The position numbers were made by a program, and so were the translations under genes. Below, piece by piece: positions 1 to 9,100 of a stretch of 40,820 nt of DNA (the stretch's first letter is position 1; every line of letters starts with the position of its first letter). The notes under the pieces are model-generated. The model worked only from the letters and a program-made list of their open reading frames with translations. It was not told the origin of the DNA and did no database searches. This DNA comes from a virus: IMG/VR virus record IMGVR_UViG_3300044980_000145, positions 1 through 40,820 of that record. One strand, written 5' to 3'.

Positions 1-2
1 CT

Positions 3-62
3 GCTGAAGAGTTGATTATCCCTGAAGTTCCAGAGCAGGATCCTCCTGCTGATAGCGACTGA
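3..62 (+). CDS. C-terminal end of a truncated upstream gene
   Basis: An open frame enters from the left edge and stops at TGA 60-62. The visible 19 residues (AEELIIPEVPEQDPPADSD) are acidic and proline-rich, like a disordered C-terminal tail. The other two forward frames stop within the first 15 bases, and the next gene begins 43 bases downstream with its own ribosome-binding site, so this is most simply the end of the preceding virion gene. No function can be assigned. Confidence 0.55.
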   Translation, partial: AEELIIPEVPEQDPPADSD

Positions 63-105
63 GAGCTCTCATACAACTCCTAGAATTAAGGGAGCAGAGG
101 GGCCC

Positions 106-588
106 ATGCTAATCACTTTCAAGGTATCCGGTTTCTATGACTGGGAAGACGTCGACAAGCATCCTGGAACTCAGGTTACAGATGCGGACGTAAAGGCCCT
201 AAAAGCCAAGCAATTGATCAATGGCGGGTGGTCGATCAAGGTCGAGAAGACTTTGGACACCCACCACGACGTAAATATCCCGGAGATCTCCGTCTGCGCG
301 CACGTGGCTGCACAAGCCAGCGTAGGCAAGGAACTGACTCGCGAAGACGCAGTCTGTCACTTTCTCCGCGAGTCGAACAAGCACCACATCGCACGCCGTC
401 ACGTAAAGTCCGTGGAAGTCAGCGATGAGGGTCCGAATAAAGAACTGATGCAAAGCGCCCTGACGCGCTTCGGCGTGACAGGCGCAGTGGCAGATGCCGC
501 CATGGATCGCTACATGGAAGACAACGACGCTCAGACGTACATCGCTGGGCAGTTCGGGCCGAAGGCCTCGTCCAAGGGGAGCAAGTAA
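106..588 (+). CDS. hypothetical protein, 160 aa
   Basis: I do not recognise this soluble 160-residue protein. It has no signal peptide and no membrane segment; the middle is rich in histidine and charged residues (around residues 85-105), and the C-terminus is a lysine/serine tail. The ATG at 106 is preceded by a purine-rich AGGGAGCAGAGGGG stretch that serves as ribosome-binding site. The next gene starts one base after its stop codon, so the two are almost certainly translated from one message. Its place at the head of the appendage block suggests a virion or tail-assembly role, but that is inferred from context only. Confidence 0.75.
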   Translation: MLITFKVSGFYDWEDVDKHPGTQVTDADVKALKAKQLINGGWSIKVEKTLDTHHDVNIPEISVCAHVAAQASVGKELTREDAVCHFLRESNKHHIARRHVKSVEVSDEGPNKELMQSALTRFGVTGAVADAAMDRYMEDNDAQTYIAGQFGPKASSKGSK

Positions 589-589
589 C

Positions 590-1417
590 ATGGAGATTCT
601 TTACACCGCTCCAGGCGGCAAGAAGCGCAGCATTAGTCAGGCTAGCCGAGCTCGTGCTCGCGCGCCTGAGGGCAAGCACTCGCACTTCTACAGCGAAGTG
701 CGCGATCGCAACGGTAAGCTCAAGCGCCGCAACAAATCGTGGCGTCACAACCTGATCACGTCGACTGCCTCTGGTTATACCAACGTGTATGACTGGATGG
801 CGAAGGCGATGGCGGGCGGCCCGAATAACTTCTTCGGCTCGACTGCAACGGGTAACGCTACTGCAACGTCTTCGACGTCGCTGACCAACTCTGGCGCATC
901 GTTTCCGACCTCGGGTCAGGCGCTCGCGGGTTCGATCGTTTGCGCGGGTCCGAATAGCTCGGGTACTGGCGCAGTCGTGTGGGGCGTCATTGTCTCGAAC
1001 ACCGGTACCGTTCTGACTATTGATCAGTGGTACAACCCGGCAACTGGCGCAGCGGGCTCGACGCCGAACGCAACTGCGTCCTACCAGATCATCCCTGGCC
1101 AAGCGCCTGCGTATTACCTCGCGGTCTCTGCGACCTCGTTCTCACCGGCCACCTCGGATACCACGCTCAACGGTGAGCTTACGTCGAACGGTTTCACTCG
1201 TGCGCTTGGCACGTATGCTCACACGGCGGCTGCGACTACGTACACGCTGACGCATACGTGGACGGCTACAGGTACCGAGACCATCAACAACGAGGCCGTG
1301 TTTGGCGCTGTGAACACGACCGCGGGTGGTGTGATGCCTTTCGAGTCGGCAGAGCCTTCGCCGCCTACGCTTGTTAGCGGCGATACTTTGCAAAATACTT
1401 GTACGATTACCATGTAA
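590..1417 (+). CDS. putative virion appendage/tail protein, 275 aa
   Basis: The start is taken at ATG 590, one base after the preceding stop; an in-frame ATG at 494 would overlap the upstream gene by about 95 bases and adds only an arginine/proline-rich shadow. Residues 1-50 are strongly basic. The rest is a Thr/Ser/Gly/Ala-rich beta-type sequence with features I associate with tail-associated proteins of other phages: a Trp-Tyr segment near 'IDQWYNPATG', a 'YQIIPGQAPAYYLAVSAT' stretch and a C-terminal 'SGDTLQNTCTITM' strand. A structural role in the tail or its fibres is inferred from this and from the neighbouring appendage genes. The basic N-terminus is unusual and might contact nucleic acid or another virion protein. 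Confidence 0.8.
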   Translation: MEILYTAPGGKKRSISQASRARARAPEGKHSHFYSEVRDRNGKLKRRNKSWRHNLITSTASGYTNVYDWMAKAMAGGPNNFFGSTATGNATATSSTSLTNSGASFPTSGQALAGSIVCAGPNSSGTGAVVWGVIVSNTGTVLTIDQWYNPATGAAGSTPNATASYQIIPGQAPAYYLAVSATSFSPATSDTTLNGELTSNGFTRALGTYAHTAAATTYTLTHTWTATGTETINNEAVFGAVNTTAGGVMPFESAEPSPPTLVSGDTLQNTCTITM

Positions 1418-1436
1418 AAACAAGTACTTAGAGCCG

Positions 1437-1453
1437 CTACAAAATATTTGTAG
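1437..1453. other. inverted repeat after the 590-1417 gene
   Basis: CTACAAA (1437-1443) and TTTGTAG (1447-1453) form a perfect 7-bp stem with a 3-base loop, followed by a T-rich but interrupted run. A second 7-bp inverted repeat (TACTTGT 1396-1402, ACAAGTA 1420-1426) spans the preceding stop codon. The pair could end or attenuate transcription between the virion gene and the inserted HNH gene. Without a clean U-tract this is only a weak terminator candidate. Confidence 0.35.
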
Positions 1454-1474
1454 TTTATCTCTTTACAGGAAGCT

Positions 1475-2335
1475 TTGTGCGATATCGCATGCTATTTAAG
1501 CGATATGCTCAAAGACGATGAACCTGACAAAGTACGCCGCTCTAGCTCTTCGACGCGTAAATTACGGGATAGAATCCTAGCGTTACTAGGCGGCAAGTGT
1601 AGTCGCTGTGACGTAACAGATACTCGTTGTTTACAGATAGACCATGTCCAAGGCGGAGGGTCTGTTGAGCGCCGAGAATACAATAATCCGCATAAATATT
1701 TGAAAATGATTCTTGTTTCTGTGGAACTTGGCGAAGGTCGCTATCAATTACTATGCGCTAACCACAATTGGATCAAGAAATATGAGCAGCAACCTTTAAT
1801 TGAAGAATCGCCACTCCTCACTCCCGAAGAACGCAGTGCTATCGCGACAAGAGTTACTACAGAATCATGGACCCGGCTTGATGTTCGTGAAGCACGAACC
1901 ATTGGCGTTTTAACGGCGTGGCAAGCCAAAACCGCCGAAGAGCTCGCCGCGCACGGCGCAAAAGTAAGCGCCGGTAAAATCGCGGCTGGTAATCAAGGCA
2001 ACATAGAAAACCTTGCTAAGGGCTGGGCGGTTCGCGACAAGGCGATAGCTGCATCTGCAGATGCACGACGAGGCACACACGAAACAGAAGAACATCGTGA
2101 AGCCATCGGCGAGGGCCTCAAGCGCGCCTATGCAGAAGGTCGCCGCAAGCGCGGTCACAGCGAAGAGACCAAGCAGAAGATTCGCGACACTAAGGCTAAG
2201 AAAGCCAAGTTGACGGAACAGGACATCGTCAAGATCAAAGAAATGCGTGCAACCGGCATGTCGCAAGCCGTGATCGGTAAAGCGTTTAATGTAAGCGCAG
2301 AGACCGTCGCAAGAGCCATTCGCGGACACCGGTAG
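1475..2335 (+). CDS. HNH homing endonuclease with C-terminal HTH
   Basis: A free-standing HNH nuclease of 286 residues. The catalytic zinc-type module spans residues about 40-103: C42-x2-C45, the D56-H57 pair in 'LQIDHV', and C94-x2-H97-N98 in 'LLCANHNWIKK'. Residues about 215-235 (GHSEETKQKIRDTKAKK) resemble a NUMOD3 DNA-binding helix, and the last 45 residues look like a helix-turn-helix ('MSQAVIGKAFNVSAETVARA'). The start is TTG 1475, four bases after AGGAAG; ATG 1505 is the alternative. The 5' half is AT-richer than the flanking virion genes, consistent with horizontal entry. It separates two appendage genes and is followed by a new promoter-like site, as expected of an inserted selfish gene. 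Confidence 0.88.
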   Translation: MCDIACYLSDMLKDDEPDKVRRSSSSTRKLRDRILALLGGKCSRCDVTDTRCLQIDHVQGGGSVERREYNNPHKYLKMILVSVELGEGRYQLLCANHNWIKKYEQQPLIEESPLLTPEERSAIATRVTTESWTRLDVREARTIGVLTAWQAKTAEELAAHGAKVSAGKIAAGNQGNIENLAKGWAVRDKAIAASADARRGTHETEEHREAIGEGLKRAYAEGRRKRGHSEETKQKIRDTKAKKAKLTEQDIVKIKEMRATGMSQAVIGKAFNVSAETVARAIRGHR

Positions 2336-2360
2336 TCTCTCTGTAAAATACCTCGGCGGC

Positions 2361-2366
2361 TATAAT
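2361..2366 (+). promoter_or_regulatory. TATAAT promoter-like site
   Basis: TATAAT preceded by GGCGGC and followed by TATC lies 20 bases before the ATG at 2387. The same (G/C)CTATA(A/C)TT core recurs before several other genes here. No consistent -35 hexamer is visible. It would restart transcription of the appendage genes after the HNH insertion. Confidence 0.5.
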
Positions 2367-2386
2367 TATCATGGGATAGGTGACCC

Positions 2387-2746
2387 ATGAGCGCTCCAGG
2401 TCTTAAATATGCCGATCGTGTGCAGGAGACCACCACGACCTCCGGCACGGGAACGCTTTCTATGGCTGGGGCTGTAGCCGGCTTCCAGTCGTTCTCCTCA
2501 GCGTTCGTCACGGGACAGACCGTGTACTACGGGCTCACGGACGGCACGAACTGGGAAGTGGGCCAGGGCACGTACACGACGTCGGGCGACACCCTGTCCA
2601 GGGATGTCATCTTCTCCTCGAGCAACTCAGGCTCTGCGGTCAGTCTGACGGGCGCCACGACCAACGTGTGGTGTGACCTACCAGCACAGGTACTTGCCGA
2701 TAAGGCCGTCACAGTCGCTTTTGTGATGCGCATGGCTCCACAGTGA
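2387..2746 (+). CDS. tail-fibre accessory domain protein, 119 aa
   Basis: A single-domain protein matching a pattern I know from the ends of many phage tail-fibre proteins: an N-terminal 'ADRVQETTTTSGTGTLSM' strand, then a 'FVTGQTVYYGLTDGTNWEVG' hairpin, a 'GDTLSRDVIFSSS' strand and a terminal 'VWCDLPA' strand. The family assignment is by motif memory and its biochemical role is not established; here the domain stands alone as a gene instead of being part of a long fibre. The start ATG 2387 follows GGATAGGTG. It opens the appendage block that includes the three glycine-rich paralogues. Confidence 0.8.
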   Translation: MSAPGLKYADRVQETTTTSGTGTLSMAGAVAGFQSFSSAFVTGQTVYYGLTDGTNWEVGQGTYTTSGDTLSRDVIFSSSNSGSAVSLTGATTNVWCDLPAQVLADKAVTVAFVMRMAPQ

Positions 2747-2756
2747 GGAGATAGAT

Positions 2757-3230
2757 ATGGCTGTTGCAGGCAATGTACAACCACAGTTCACAAGAGCCGC
2801 GAATATCCAACCAGTCAAGTTCGGCGGAACTGCGCTAGCTACGAGCGACGGTTCTGGTGGAACCGTTGGCACCAGCATAATCCTGTTATTTACGCCTGGA
2901 GCCAACGATTCCTATGTCGAAGCGATACGCTGCATTCCTGTAGCAAGCAGTGCGGGCGCTACGTTTAGCGCTACGTGTATCCGTATCTATATCTCGACAG
3001 TCAACACCGGATCGCCAACGTCTTCTAACACGAACTGTATCGCAGAATTAGCGGTATCGGGAAGCACGGCTGATAACTCGACGTCAGCCGTGAACTGGTA
3101 CGACATACCGATCGGGATGCGTATCGCTGGCAGCAACGGCGGAACGCCGCAGTACCTGTTAATCAGCTCTCACGTCGTCAACGCATCTAACACTAACTGG
3201 ACGGGGATCGCCTTCGCCGCCGACTACTGA
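2757..3230 (+). CDS. putative virion appendage protein, 157 aa
   Basis: A Ser/Thr/Ala/Asn-rich, probably all-beta protein without signal or membrane segment. ATG 2757 is preceded by GAGGAGATAGAT, a good ribosome-binding site. Alternating hydrophobic strands ('TSIILLFTPGANDSYVEAI', 'ATCIRIYIST', 'QYLLISSHVV') and the terminal 'WTGIAFAADY' fit a small beta-sandwich like those of tail-fibre and decoration proteins. It lies 10 bases after the fibre-domain gene and 5 bases before the first glycine-rich gene, so it belongs to the same transcription unit. The exact role is unknown. Confidence 0.78.
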   Translation: MAVAGNVQPQFTRAANIQPVKFGGTALATSDGSGGTVGTSIILLFTPGANDSYVEAIRCIPVASSAGATFSATCIRIYISTVNTGSPTSSNTNCIAELAVSGSTADNSTSAVNWYDIPIGMRIAGSNGGTPQYLLISSHVVNASNTNWTGIAFAADY

Positions 3231-3235
3231 GGCAG

Positions 3236-4195
3236 ATGTTCGGCTCGGAGAACCTCTATAACCCTAGGCGCTGCAAATTCGTTTTCTTCCCCGGGAACAA
3301 CAGTGTCAGCGCTGACACTTTTACGCCGTGGGTTATTCCACGCAACGCCAGCATGCTCGCGATCATGTGCGTGGGTGGTGGAGGTGCAGGTGGTGGTGGA
3401 GGGACTGGAGGAGCTGGCGTTGCGGCAGGCGGGGGCGGGGGCGGCGGTTCAGGCGGGATAGCCCGACTCCTAATCCCTGCTCGTTTTCTACCCAGGACGC
3501 TTTACATTGGCCCTGGCCAGGGCGGTCAGCACAACGCCGCTGGGCAAGTCGGCGGTAGCGGGACCTCTTCTTGTGTCTCTGCAGTATCAGGTGCCACCGA
3601 CTCCACCGACGTGATTCTCCTCTCAGGCTCGGCGGTGGCTGGCGGCGGAAGTGGTGGAACGACATCAGGCGGCGGCGCATCAGGCACGGCAGAAACAGCC
3701 GCGACGAACACGCTGAACTCGCTTGGATCGCTGGGGCTGTGGGGGGCCAGTGTTGGAGGTACTGGAGGTGCCGGCGGCAGTACGAGCGGCGGTGCAGGAT
3801 CGTCGGTGACGTACGGAGGCATCCTCGTCCTCAGCGGTGGATCGGGCGGTGGTGGAGTGAACACGACAACAACGGCGGGTGCGGGTGGGGCAATCACTGG
3901 CGCAGGGCTCATCAACACGATCGCAGGTGGCGTGACTGCTGGGGGCAATGGCAATCCCGGTTACGCATCACATCAGTTGACCGCTTCTTTCTATAGCGAG
4001 CTGCCCAGAGCATTCTTTGCGTTTACGGGTGGCACGGGTGGTGGCGGGCATGCCAGCGGCACGGGCGGTATCGGTGGCCACGGCGCGTGGGGATGTGGCG
4101 GTGGAGGTGGCGGAGGTGGCGGAGGAACAAGCGGTGGTACAGGGGGTATTGGTGGCAACGGTGGACCGGGGTTCGTCCACATCGCGTGGTGGTGA
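3236..4195 (+). CDS. glycine-rich tail adhesin-like protein, paralogue 1
   Basis: First of three adjacent paralogues. About 40 N-terminal residues form a non-repetitive cap, followed by 'SMLAIMCVGGGG', long polyglycine segments, a hydrophobic 'ARLLIPARFLPRTLYIGPG' strand pair, more Gly/Ser/Thr-rich sequence, an 'AFFAFTGGTGGGG' segment and a C-terminus ending GGPGFVHIAWW. This is the hallmark of the glycine-rich beta/polyglycine-helix domains of phage tail tips (compare the T-even gp38 type adhesins, in which polyglycine helices carry receptor-binding loops). The variable loops between Gly blocks would be the receptor-contact regions. Its terminal Trp-Trp-stop sequence, TGGTGGTGA, also lies where a ribosome-binding site is needed for the next gene. 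Confidence 0.85.
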   Translation: MFGSENLYNPRRCKFVFFPGNNSVSADTFTPWVIPRNASMLAIMCVGGGGAGGGGGTGGAGVAAGGGGGGGSGGIARLLIPARFLPRTLYIGPGQGGQHNAAGQVGGSGTSSCVSAVSGATDSTDVILLSGSAVAGGGSGGTTSGGGASGTAETAATNTLNSLGSLGLWGASVGGTGGAGGSTSGGAGSSVTYGGILVLSGGSGGGGVNTTTTAGAGGAITGAGLINTIAGGVTAGGNGNPGYASHQLTASFYSELPRAFFAFTGGTGGGGHASGTGGIGGHGAWGCGGGGGGGGGGTSGGTGGIGGNGGPGFVHIAWW

Positions 4196-4198
4196 CTC

Positions 4199-5128
4199 AT
4201 GACATTTAATCCGCGCGTTAACCGCCATATGTGGCTCATGGGGCGCCAGCCTCTAGCTGAATCAGGCTGGACCGTCTGGGACATCCCGCGGGGCACTAGC
4301 ATGCTCCTGCTCTGCTGTATCGGCGGTGGCAGCGGTGGTGGTGGCGGAGCGTCATCTGGTTCTGCTGTCGCAGGCGCGGGTGGAGGTGGTGGAGGTGGTG
4401 GCGGGGCAGCAACGCTGCTCATTCCTGCGCGGCTTCTGCCGAGAACCCTTTATATGGCGCCAGGCCTTGGCGGAGTAGGAGGCGCCGCCGCGGGGACGGG
4501 TGGGGCGGGGGCGAAATCCTACATCTGCGCGGTGCCCAACAATACCCTATCCAATGTTGTGCTCGCTTCAGGAGCTTCTGCATCAACGGCAGGACACGCG
4601 GGCACTTCTTCGGCGGGTGGAGCCGCAGGAACAGGCGAAACTGTATTTGTTGGGACGGGCGCGGTGTGGCCTGTGCTTGGGGTAATGACAGCGCGGGCAG
4701 GGACAGCAGCCTCAGCCGGTAACGTGGGTGTTGCGGGAGGCGCCGGCTACAATGGGATTTGTACAACCGGAGGCGCAGGCGGAGGCGGCACATCGTCAAC
4801 AGGAACAACAGGCGGTGGCGGCTCCAACGGCGGTCAAGGGTCATTGATCGGATCAGTCGCTGGAGGTGTCGCTGGAGGCGGTGCCGGCCAACCAGGTTTT
4901 GGCTTCTTTTCTGGTCTAGGGTCAGGCCCCCAGTATGGAGATTTTCCATGGCAAGTTTTCGCATTTAGCGGAGGTAGCGGAGGCGGTAGCGCTGCGGCGG
5001 CTACAGGTGGTGTAGGCGGACCAGGTGCGATCGGCTCTGGAGGTGGTGGAGGTGGTGGCGCCGAGAACGGCACAGGCGGCAAGGGCGGCTCGGGTGGTCC
5101 TGGTTTCATTTACGCTGCGTGGTGGTGA
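4199..5128 (+). CDS. glycine-rich tail adhesin-like protein, paralogue 2
   Basis: Second glycine-rich paralogue, 309 residues, starting 3 bases after paralogue 1. It keeps the architecture: N-terminal cap, 'SMLLLCCIGGGSGGGG', the strand pair 'ATLLIPARLLPRTLYMAPG' (nearly identical to paralogue 1), long Gly/Ser/Ala runs, 'YGDFPWQVFAFSGGSGGG' near residue 248 and a 'GGPGFIYAAWW' end. Loop regions between glycine blocks differ from paralogue 1, which fits duplicated and diversified receptor-binding proteins. Proline/arginine-rich open frames on the opposite strand of this gene are artefacts of its glycine codons. Confidence 0.85.
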   Translation: MTFNPRVNRHMWLMGRQPLAESGWTVWDIPRGTSMLLLCCIGGGSGGGGGASSGSAVAGAGGGGGGGGGAATLLIPARLLPRTLYMAPGLGGVGGAAAGTGGAGAKSYICAVPNNTLSNVVLASGASASTAGHAGTSSAGGAAGTGETVFVGTGAVWPVLGVMTARAGTAASAGNVGVAGGAGYNGICTTGGAGGGGTSSTGTTGGGGSNGGQGSLIGSVAGGVAGGGAGQPGFGFFSGLGSGPQYGDFPWQVFAFSGGSGGGSAAAATGGVGGPGAIGSGGGGGGGAENGTGGKGGSGGPGFIYAAWW

Positions 5129-5131
5129 CCT

Positions 5132-6100
5132 ATGTTCGGCGCAGAATTCCTAAACCATGATCGCGAGTGTCAGCACTTTTGTCTGACTGGCGTGGTTGGC
5201 GCGTCTCGCTGGCAACCATTCGTCATCAAACGAAATACCAGTATGCTGTATATGCTGCTCGTCGCTGGCGGAGGCGGGGGAGGCGGGGGCGCATCGTCCG
5301 CGCTGAGTACCGCGGCATGTGGTGGTGGTGGTGGTGGATCTGCGAACTCTTGCGCTTTCTTATTTGTTGTCAGATTTCTTCCCTCCGTCATCTACTTGTC
5401 GCCGGGTAGCGGCGGACTTGGCGGGGCAGCTACGGCGGCTGGTGCAAATGGCGGCATCTCATACATATCGGCAGTATCCGGATCGACGACTGCCACGAAT
5501 CTAATCGCCCAGACTGGCGCCGTCAATGGCGCAGGCGGCGCAGGCTCGGCAACCGCGGGTGGCTCAGGTGGCTCGGGTGGCGTGACCGCAACGCAGCAGG
5601 CGTTTTCTGAATGGGGCGTGTATTACACAGGAACAGCGGGGCAGGCAGGCGGAACAGGTGGCACCACTGGACCCGGAACAGGTGGCGCTATTACGTGGAG
5701 TAGTTCGGGAACGCCGTTCTGCGCTGGCGGTGGTGGAGGTTCAGTTAGTTCTGGCAATGCGACATCTGCAGGTGGTGGTATTACCCAATCAGGTTTCGGT
5801 CCCGGCCTCAACTCCCTATCTGGCGGTGCTGCTGGCGGCGGAGCGGGCATTAACGGCGTCGGCGTAAATACTCTCTTGCCGCTTACTTCAACATATGGCG
5901 ACTTCCCGTGGCTATTATTCGCCACCACGGGTGGCACTGGCGGTGGTGGTAACACCGGCACAAGCCTTATTGGAGGAAAGGGCGGCCAAGGTGGTTGGGG
6001 GTCTGGTGGCGGTGGCGGTGGCGGTGCAAACGGTACCAGTGCAGTAGGCGGAGCGGGCGGTAACGGCGGTCCTGGTTTCATCTACCTATGCTGGTGGTGA
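5132..6100 (+). CDS. glycine-rich tail adhesin-like protein, paralogue 3
   Basis: Third glycine-rich paralogue, 322 residues, 3 bases after paralogue 2. Same plan: cap, 'SMLYMLLVAGGGGGGGG', strand pair 'FLFVVRFLPSVIYLSPG', Gly-rich body, 'YGDFPWLLFATTGGTGGGG' and a 'GGPGFIYLCWW' end. It is the most divergent in the strand-pair motif (paralogues 1 and 2 share LLIPAR-LPRTLY) but shares YGDFPW with paralogue 2, suggesting stepwise duplication with or without recombination between copies. It is followed 3 bases later by the giant repeat protein, so the four genes are likely made in fixed proportion. Confidence 0.85.
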   Translation: MFGAEFLNHDRECQHFCLTGVVGASRWQPFVIKRNTSMLYMLLVAGGGGGGGGASSALSTAACGGGGGGSANSCAFLFVVRFLPSVIYLSPGSGGLGGAATAAGANGGISYISAVSGSTTATNLIAQTGAVNGAGGAGSATAGGSGGSGGVTATQQAFSEWGVYYTGTAGQAGGTGGTTGPGTGGAITWSSSGTPFCAGGGGGSVSSGNATSAGGGITQSGFGPGLNSLSGGAAGGGAGINGVGVNTLLPLTSTYGDFPWLLFATTGGTGGGGNTGTSLIGGKGGQGGWGSGGGGGGGANGTSAVGGAGGNGGPGFIYLCWW

Positions 6101-6103
6101 CAG

Positions 6104-9100
6104 ATGAGCATCGGTACATCACAAGGTATTTCCAGCGGTCCCATCTCGGGTCCTACCGAGCCGTCGAGTCACGTATATCAGCAGTCAATTTCCGAGACTA
6201 TCGCCGCGCCCACGGACTCGGTCGCCCGATTCGTAGCCTACTCCAGGTCTATTGGCGAGACCGTAACGACGCCCAGCGACGTCGTGGCTCGAGTACAAGC
6301 CATATCTCGTGCAATCTCAGAAACAGTGCCCACGCCGAGCGATTCTGTGACGCGCATATACGCAGGCACGAGAGCAATTTCAGAATCGGCCTCGGCTCCT
6401 AGCGACGCGGTTGCTCGCGTGTTCGCCGGCGTAAGAAATATTTCTGAGACCGTAACTACTCCAAGCGACACGCTTACCAGAGTATTCGCGGGTACCCGAG
6501 CAATCTCGGAAACGGTACCTACCCCAACAGACTCCGTTACTAGAGCCTTCACAGCACTTCGCGCGATCTCAGAAACCGTACCGACACCAACAGATTCCGT
6601 TGCGCGCGTTTTCGTCGGAACTCGCGCCATACCAGAGGTCGTACCAACTCCAACGGATTCTGTAACTAGAGCCTACGTAGCCAGCCGTAACATATCTGAG
6701 ACCGTCCCTACGCCTTCAGACGCAGTTGCCCGAGTCTACGGAGGGCATCGTGCGATCTCTGAGAGCGTACCCGCTCCTACTGACGCAGTCTCCAGGGTCT
6801 ATGGGGGGAGCCGCGCTATATCAGAATCTGTCTCTGCGCCCAGTGACGCAGTTGCTCGCGTACTCACGAGCTCCAGAACCATATCCGAGACGGTACCCGC
6901 CCCTAGCGACGCTGTCTCCAGAGTCTATGCCGGTAACCGAACTATTTCTGAAAACGCTTCCGCACCAACGGATGCGGTATCACGTTTTGCTGTGTATCCG
7001 CGTGCGATTTCCGAAACGATATCGGCACCAACAGACGCCGTCGCTAGGGGCTTCACAGGTACCCGCGCAATCTCTGAAACTGTCACTACCCCAAGTGACT
7101 CAGTAGCCCGCGTTTATGCTGGCAATAGATCAATAACAGAAAGCGTTGGCGCGCCAACTGACTCTGTTACTCGCGCGTTTACGGGACATCGAGCAATATC
7201 AGAATCAGCCGTCGCGCCTACGGATGCGGTGGTTAGAGACTTCATCGGGAGTCGAACGATATCGGAAAGCGTGCCGGCCCCGACAGATTCTGTCAGTCGT
7301 CTGTACGGGAGCTTCCGCTCAATATCTGAGTCGGTACCATCGCCTACTGATTCAATCTCACGCGTATACTCTGGAACACGCGCAATATCAGAAACAATCT
7401 CTGCGCCCACCGACGCGGTATCGCGCGCTTACACGGCACAACGCGCGATAAGCGAGAACATCAGCGCTCCTTCTGACGCAGTAGCCAGGGCGTTTATCGG
7501 GACACGATCAATAAGTGAAAACGCGGTTACGCCTACGGATTCCGTAACGCGCTTGGTCGCACATCTTCGCGCTATCAGCGAGAATGCTTCTGCTCCGACG
7601 GACGCGATCACAAGGGCATTCGCGGGAACGCGCGCGATAAGCGAGGCCGTCTCTACTCCTGCGGATAGCGTGGCTCGGGTGTTCGACGGCGCTCGTGCGA
7701 TACCTGAAACTGTACCGACACCTACGGACGCGGTCTCCAGACTCCTCACTAACGTTCGGCAAATATCGGAGAGCGTCTCTGCACCAACAGACGCCGTTGC
7801 TCGAGACTTCACCGGCACTCGTCAAATATCTGAATCTGTCTCCTCGCCGACAGACGCTGTTCAGCGCGCAGTGGTCAACCATCGCGCTATTTCCGAAAAT
7901 GCGGGCGCTCCTATAGACGCAGTGTCCAGCATACTAGGCGCTACTAGAACTATTAGCGAGACGGTGTCTGTTCCCACAGACAACGTTGCTCGCGTGTTCA
8001 CAGGAACGCGAGGAATATCTGAGACGATACCCGCTCCGACCGACAGCGTATCGCGTGTACTAGGCGCACACAGTAACATCTCCGAGAGCGTAGCAGCACC
8101 TACCGACGCGGTTACCCGTGTATTCATCGGGGATCGCGTGATCTCTGAAACCGCGTCTGCTCCCACGGATGCGGTAACTAGGTTGTTCACAGGTAGCCGC
8201 AACATCTCAGAAACCGTCAGCGTTCCGATAGACGCAGTTACTCGCGCATTCATAGGTAGCCGCGATATTACTGAGACAGTCCCTACGCCTAGTGACTCTG
8301 TTAGTTATGGCGGCAACCAGAGCCGCACGATTTCTGAAACCGTTTCTGTTCCTGCGGATGCAGTCTCGAGACTCTACGCGGGATTCCGCTCACTATCTGA
8401 AAGCGTGCCTGCACCAACAGATGCTGTAACCCGTGATTTCACCGGCAGCAGAGCAATTACTGAAAACGTGTCTACGCCGTCTGACAGCGTTGTTCGCGAC
8501 TTCACGGGTGACAGAGCGGTCTCTGAATCGGCGCCTGCGCCTACTGACGCCGTCGCTCGCTTGTTCGAGGGATCGCGCTCACTATCTGAGACCGTTACAA
8601 CTCCGTCTGATTCTATCACTAGGGTGTATCGCGGTACTCGAGCTCTCTCTGAATCCGTGTCTACTCCGACCGATGCGGTATCTAGAGATTTCATAGGCTC
8701 TCGTGCGATTGCCGAGTCGATCACCATTCCTGCTGACGCGGTGTCTCGCGCGTATGCGGGCGCTCGCTCGTTGTCTGAGTCTATCGCTACTCCGACGGAC
8801 AGTGTTGTCGCGACCCAAGGCTACGCCCGTCAGCTATCTGAAACGCTAAGCGCTTTGTCGGATGCGATCGCGCGGGTGTACGCCGGGTCACGCAACCTTA
8901 GCGAGACGATCCCTGTTCTCAGCGACACGGTTACTCGATCTGCGATTCTATCGCGCCTCATTGCAGAAACAGTCCCGACGCCGTTCGATTCTGTCAGTCA
9001 ACAGAACAGCCATGGTTCTGGAACCTACTCTCGCTCAATCGGCGAATCACTGACGGCGCTCTCGGATGCCGTATCGCGCGCTGTTGTACTCAGCCGCGTG

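Noticed and set aside
494-589. Upstream extension of the 590-1417 gene to ATG 494
   Set aside because: The extra 32 residues are Arg/Pro-rich and lie entirely within the coding frame of the preceding gene; ATG 590 sits one base after that gene's stop.
1396-1453. Intron-like structure or attachment site around the HNH gene
   Set aside because: The inverted repeats are short, with no exon-joining pattern in the flanking genes, which both have intact ends; there are also no direct repeats flanking the gene.
3526-6081. Proline- and arginine-rich open frames opposite the glycine-rich adhesin genes (for example 3526-3954, 3991-4422, 4834-5109, 5623-6081 on the minus strand)
   Set aside because: Glycine codons GGN read in antisense give NCC, so proline-rich frames arise automatically. 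No ribosome-binding sites or sensible starts were seen, and the plus-strand genes have clear ends and neighbours.
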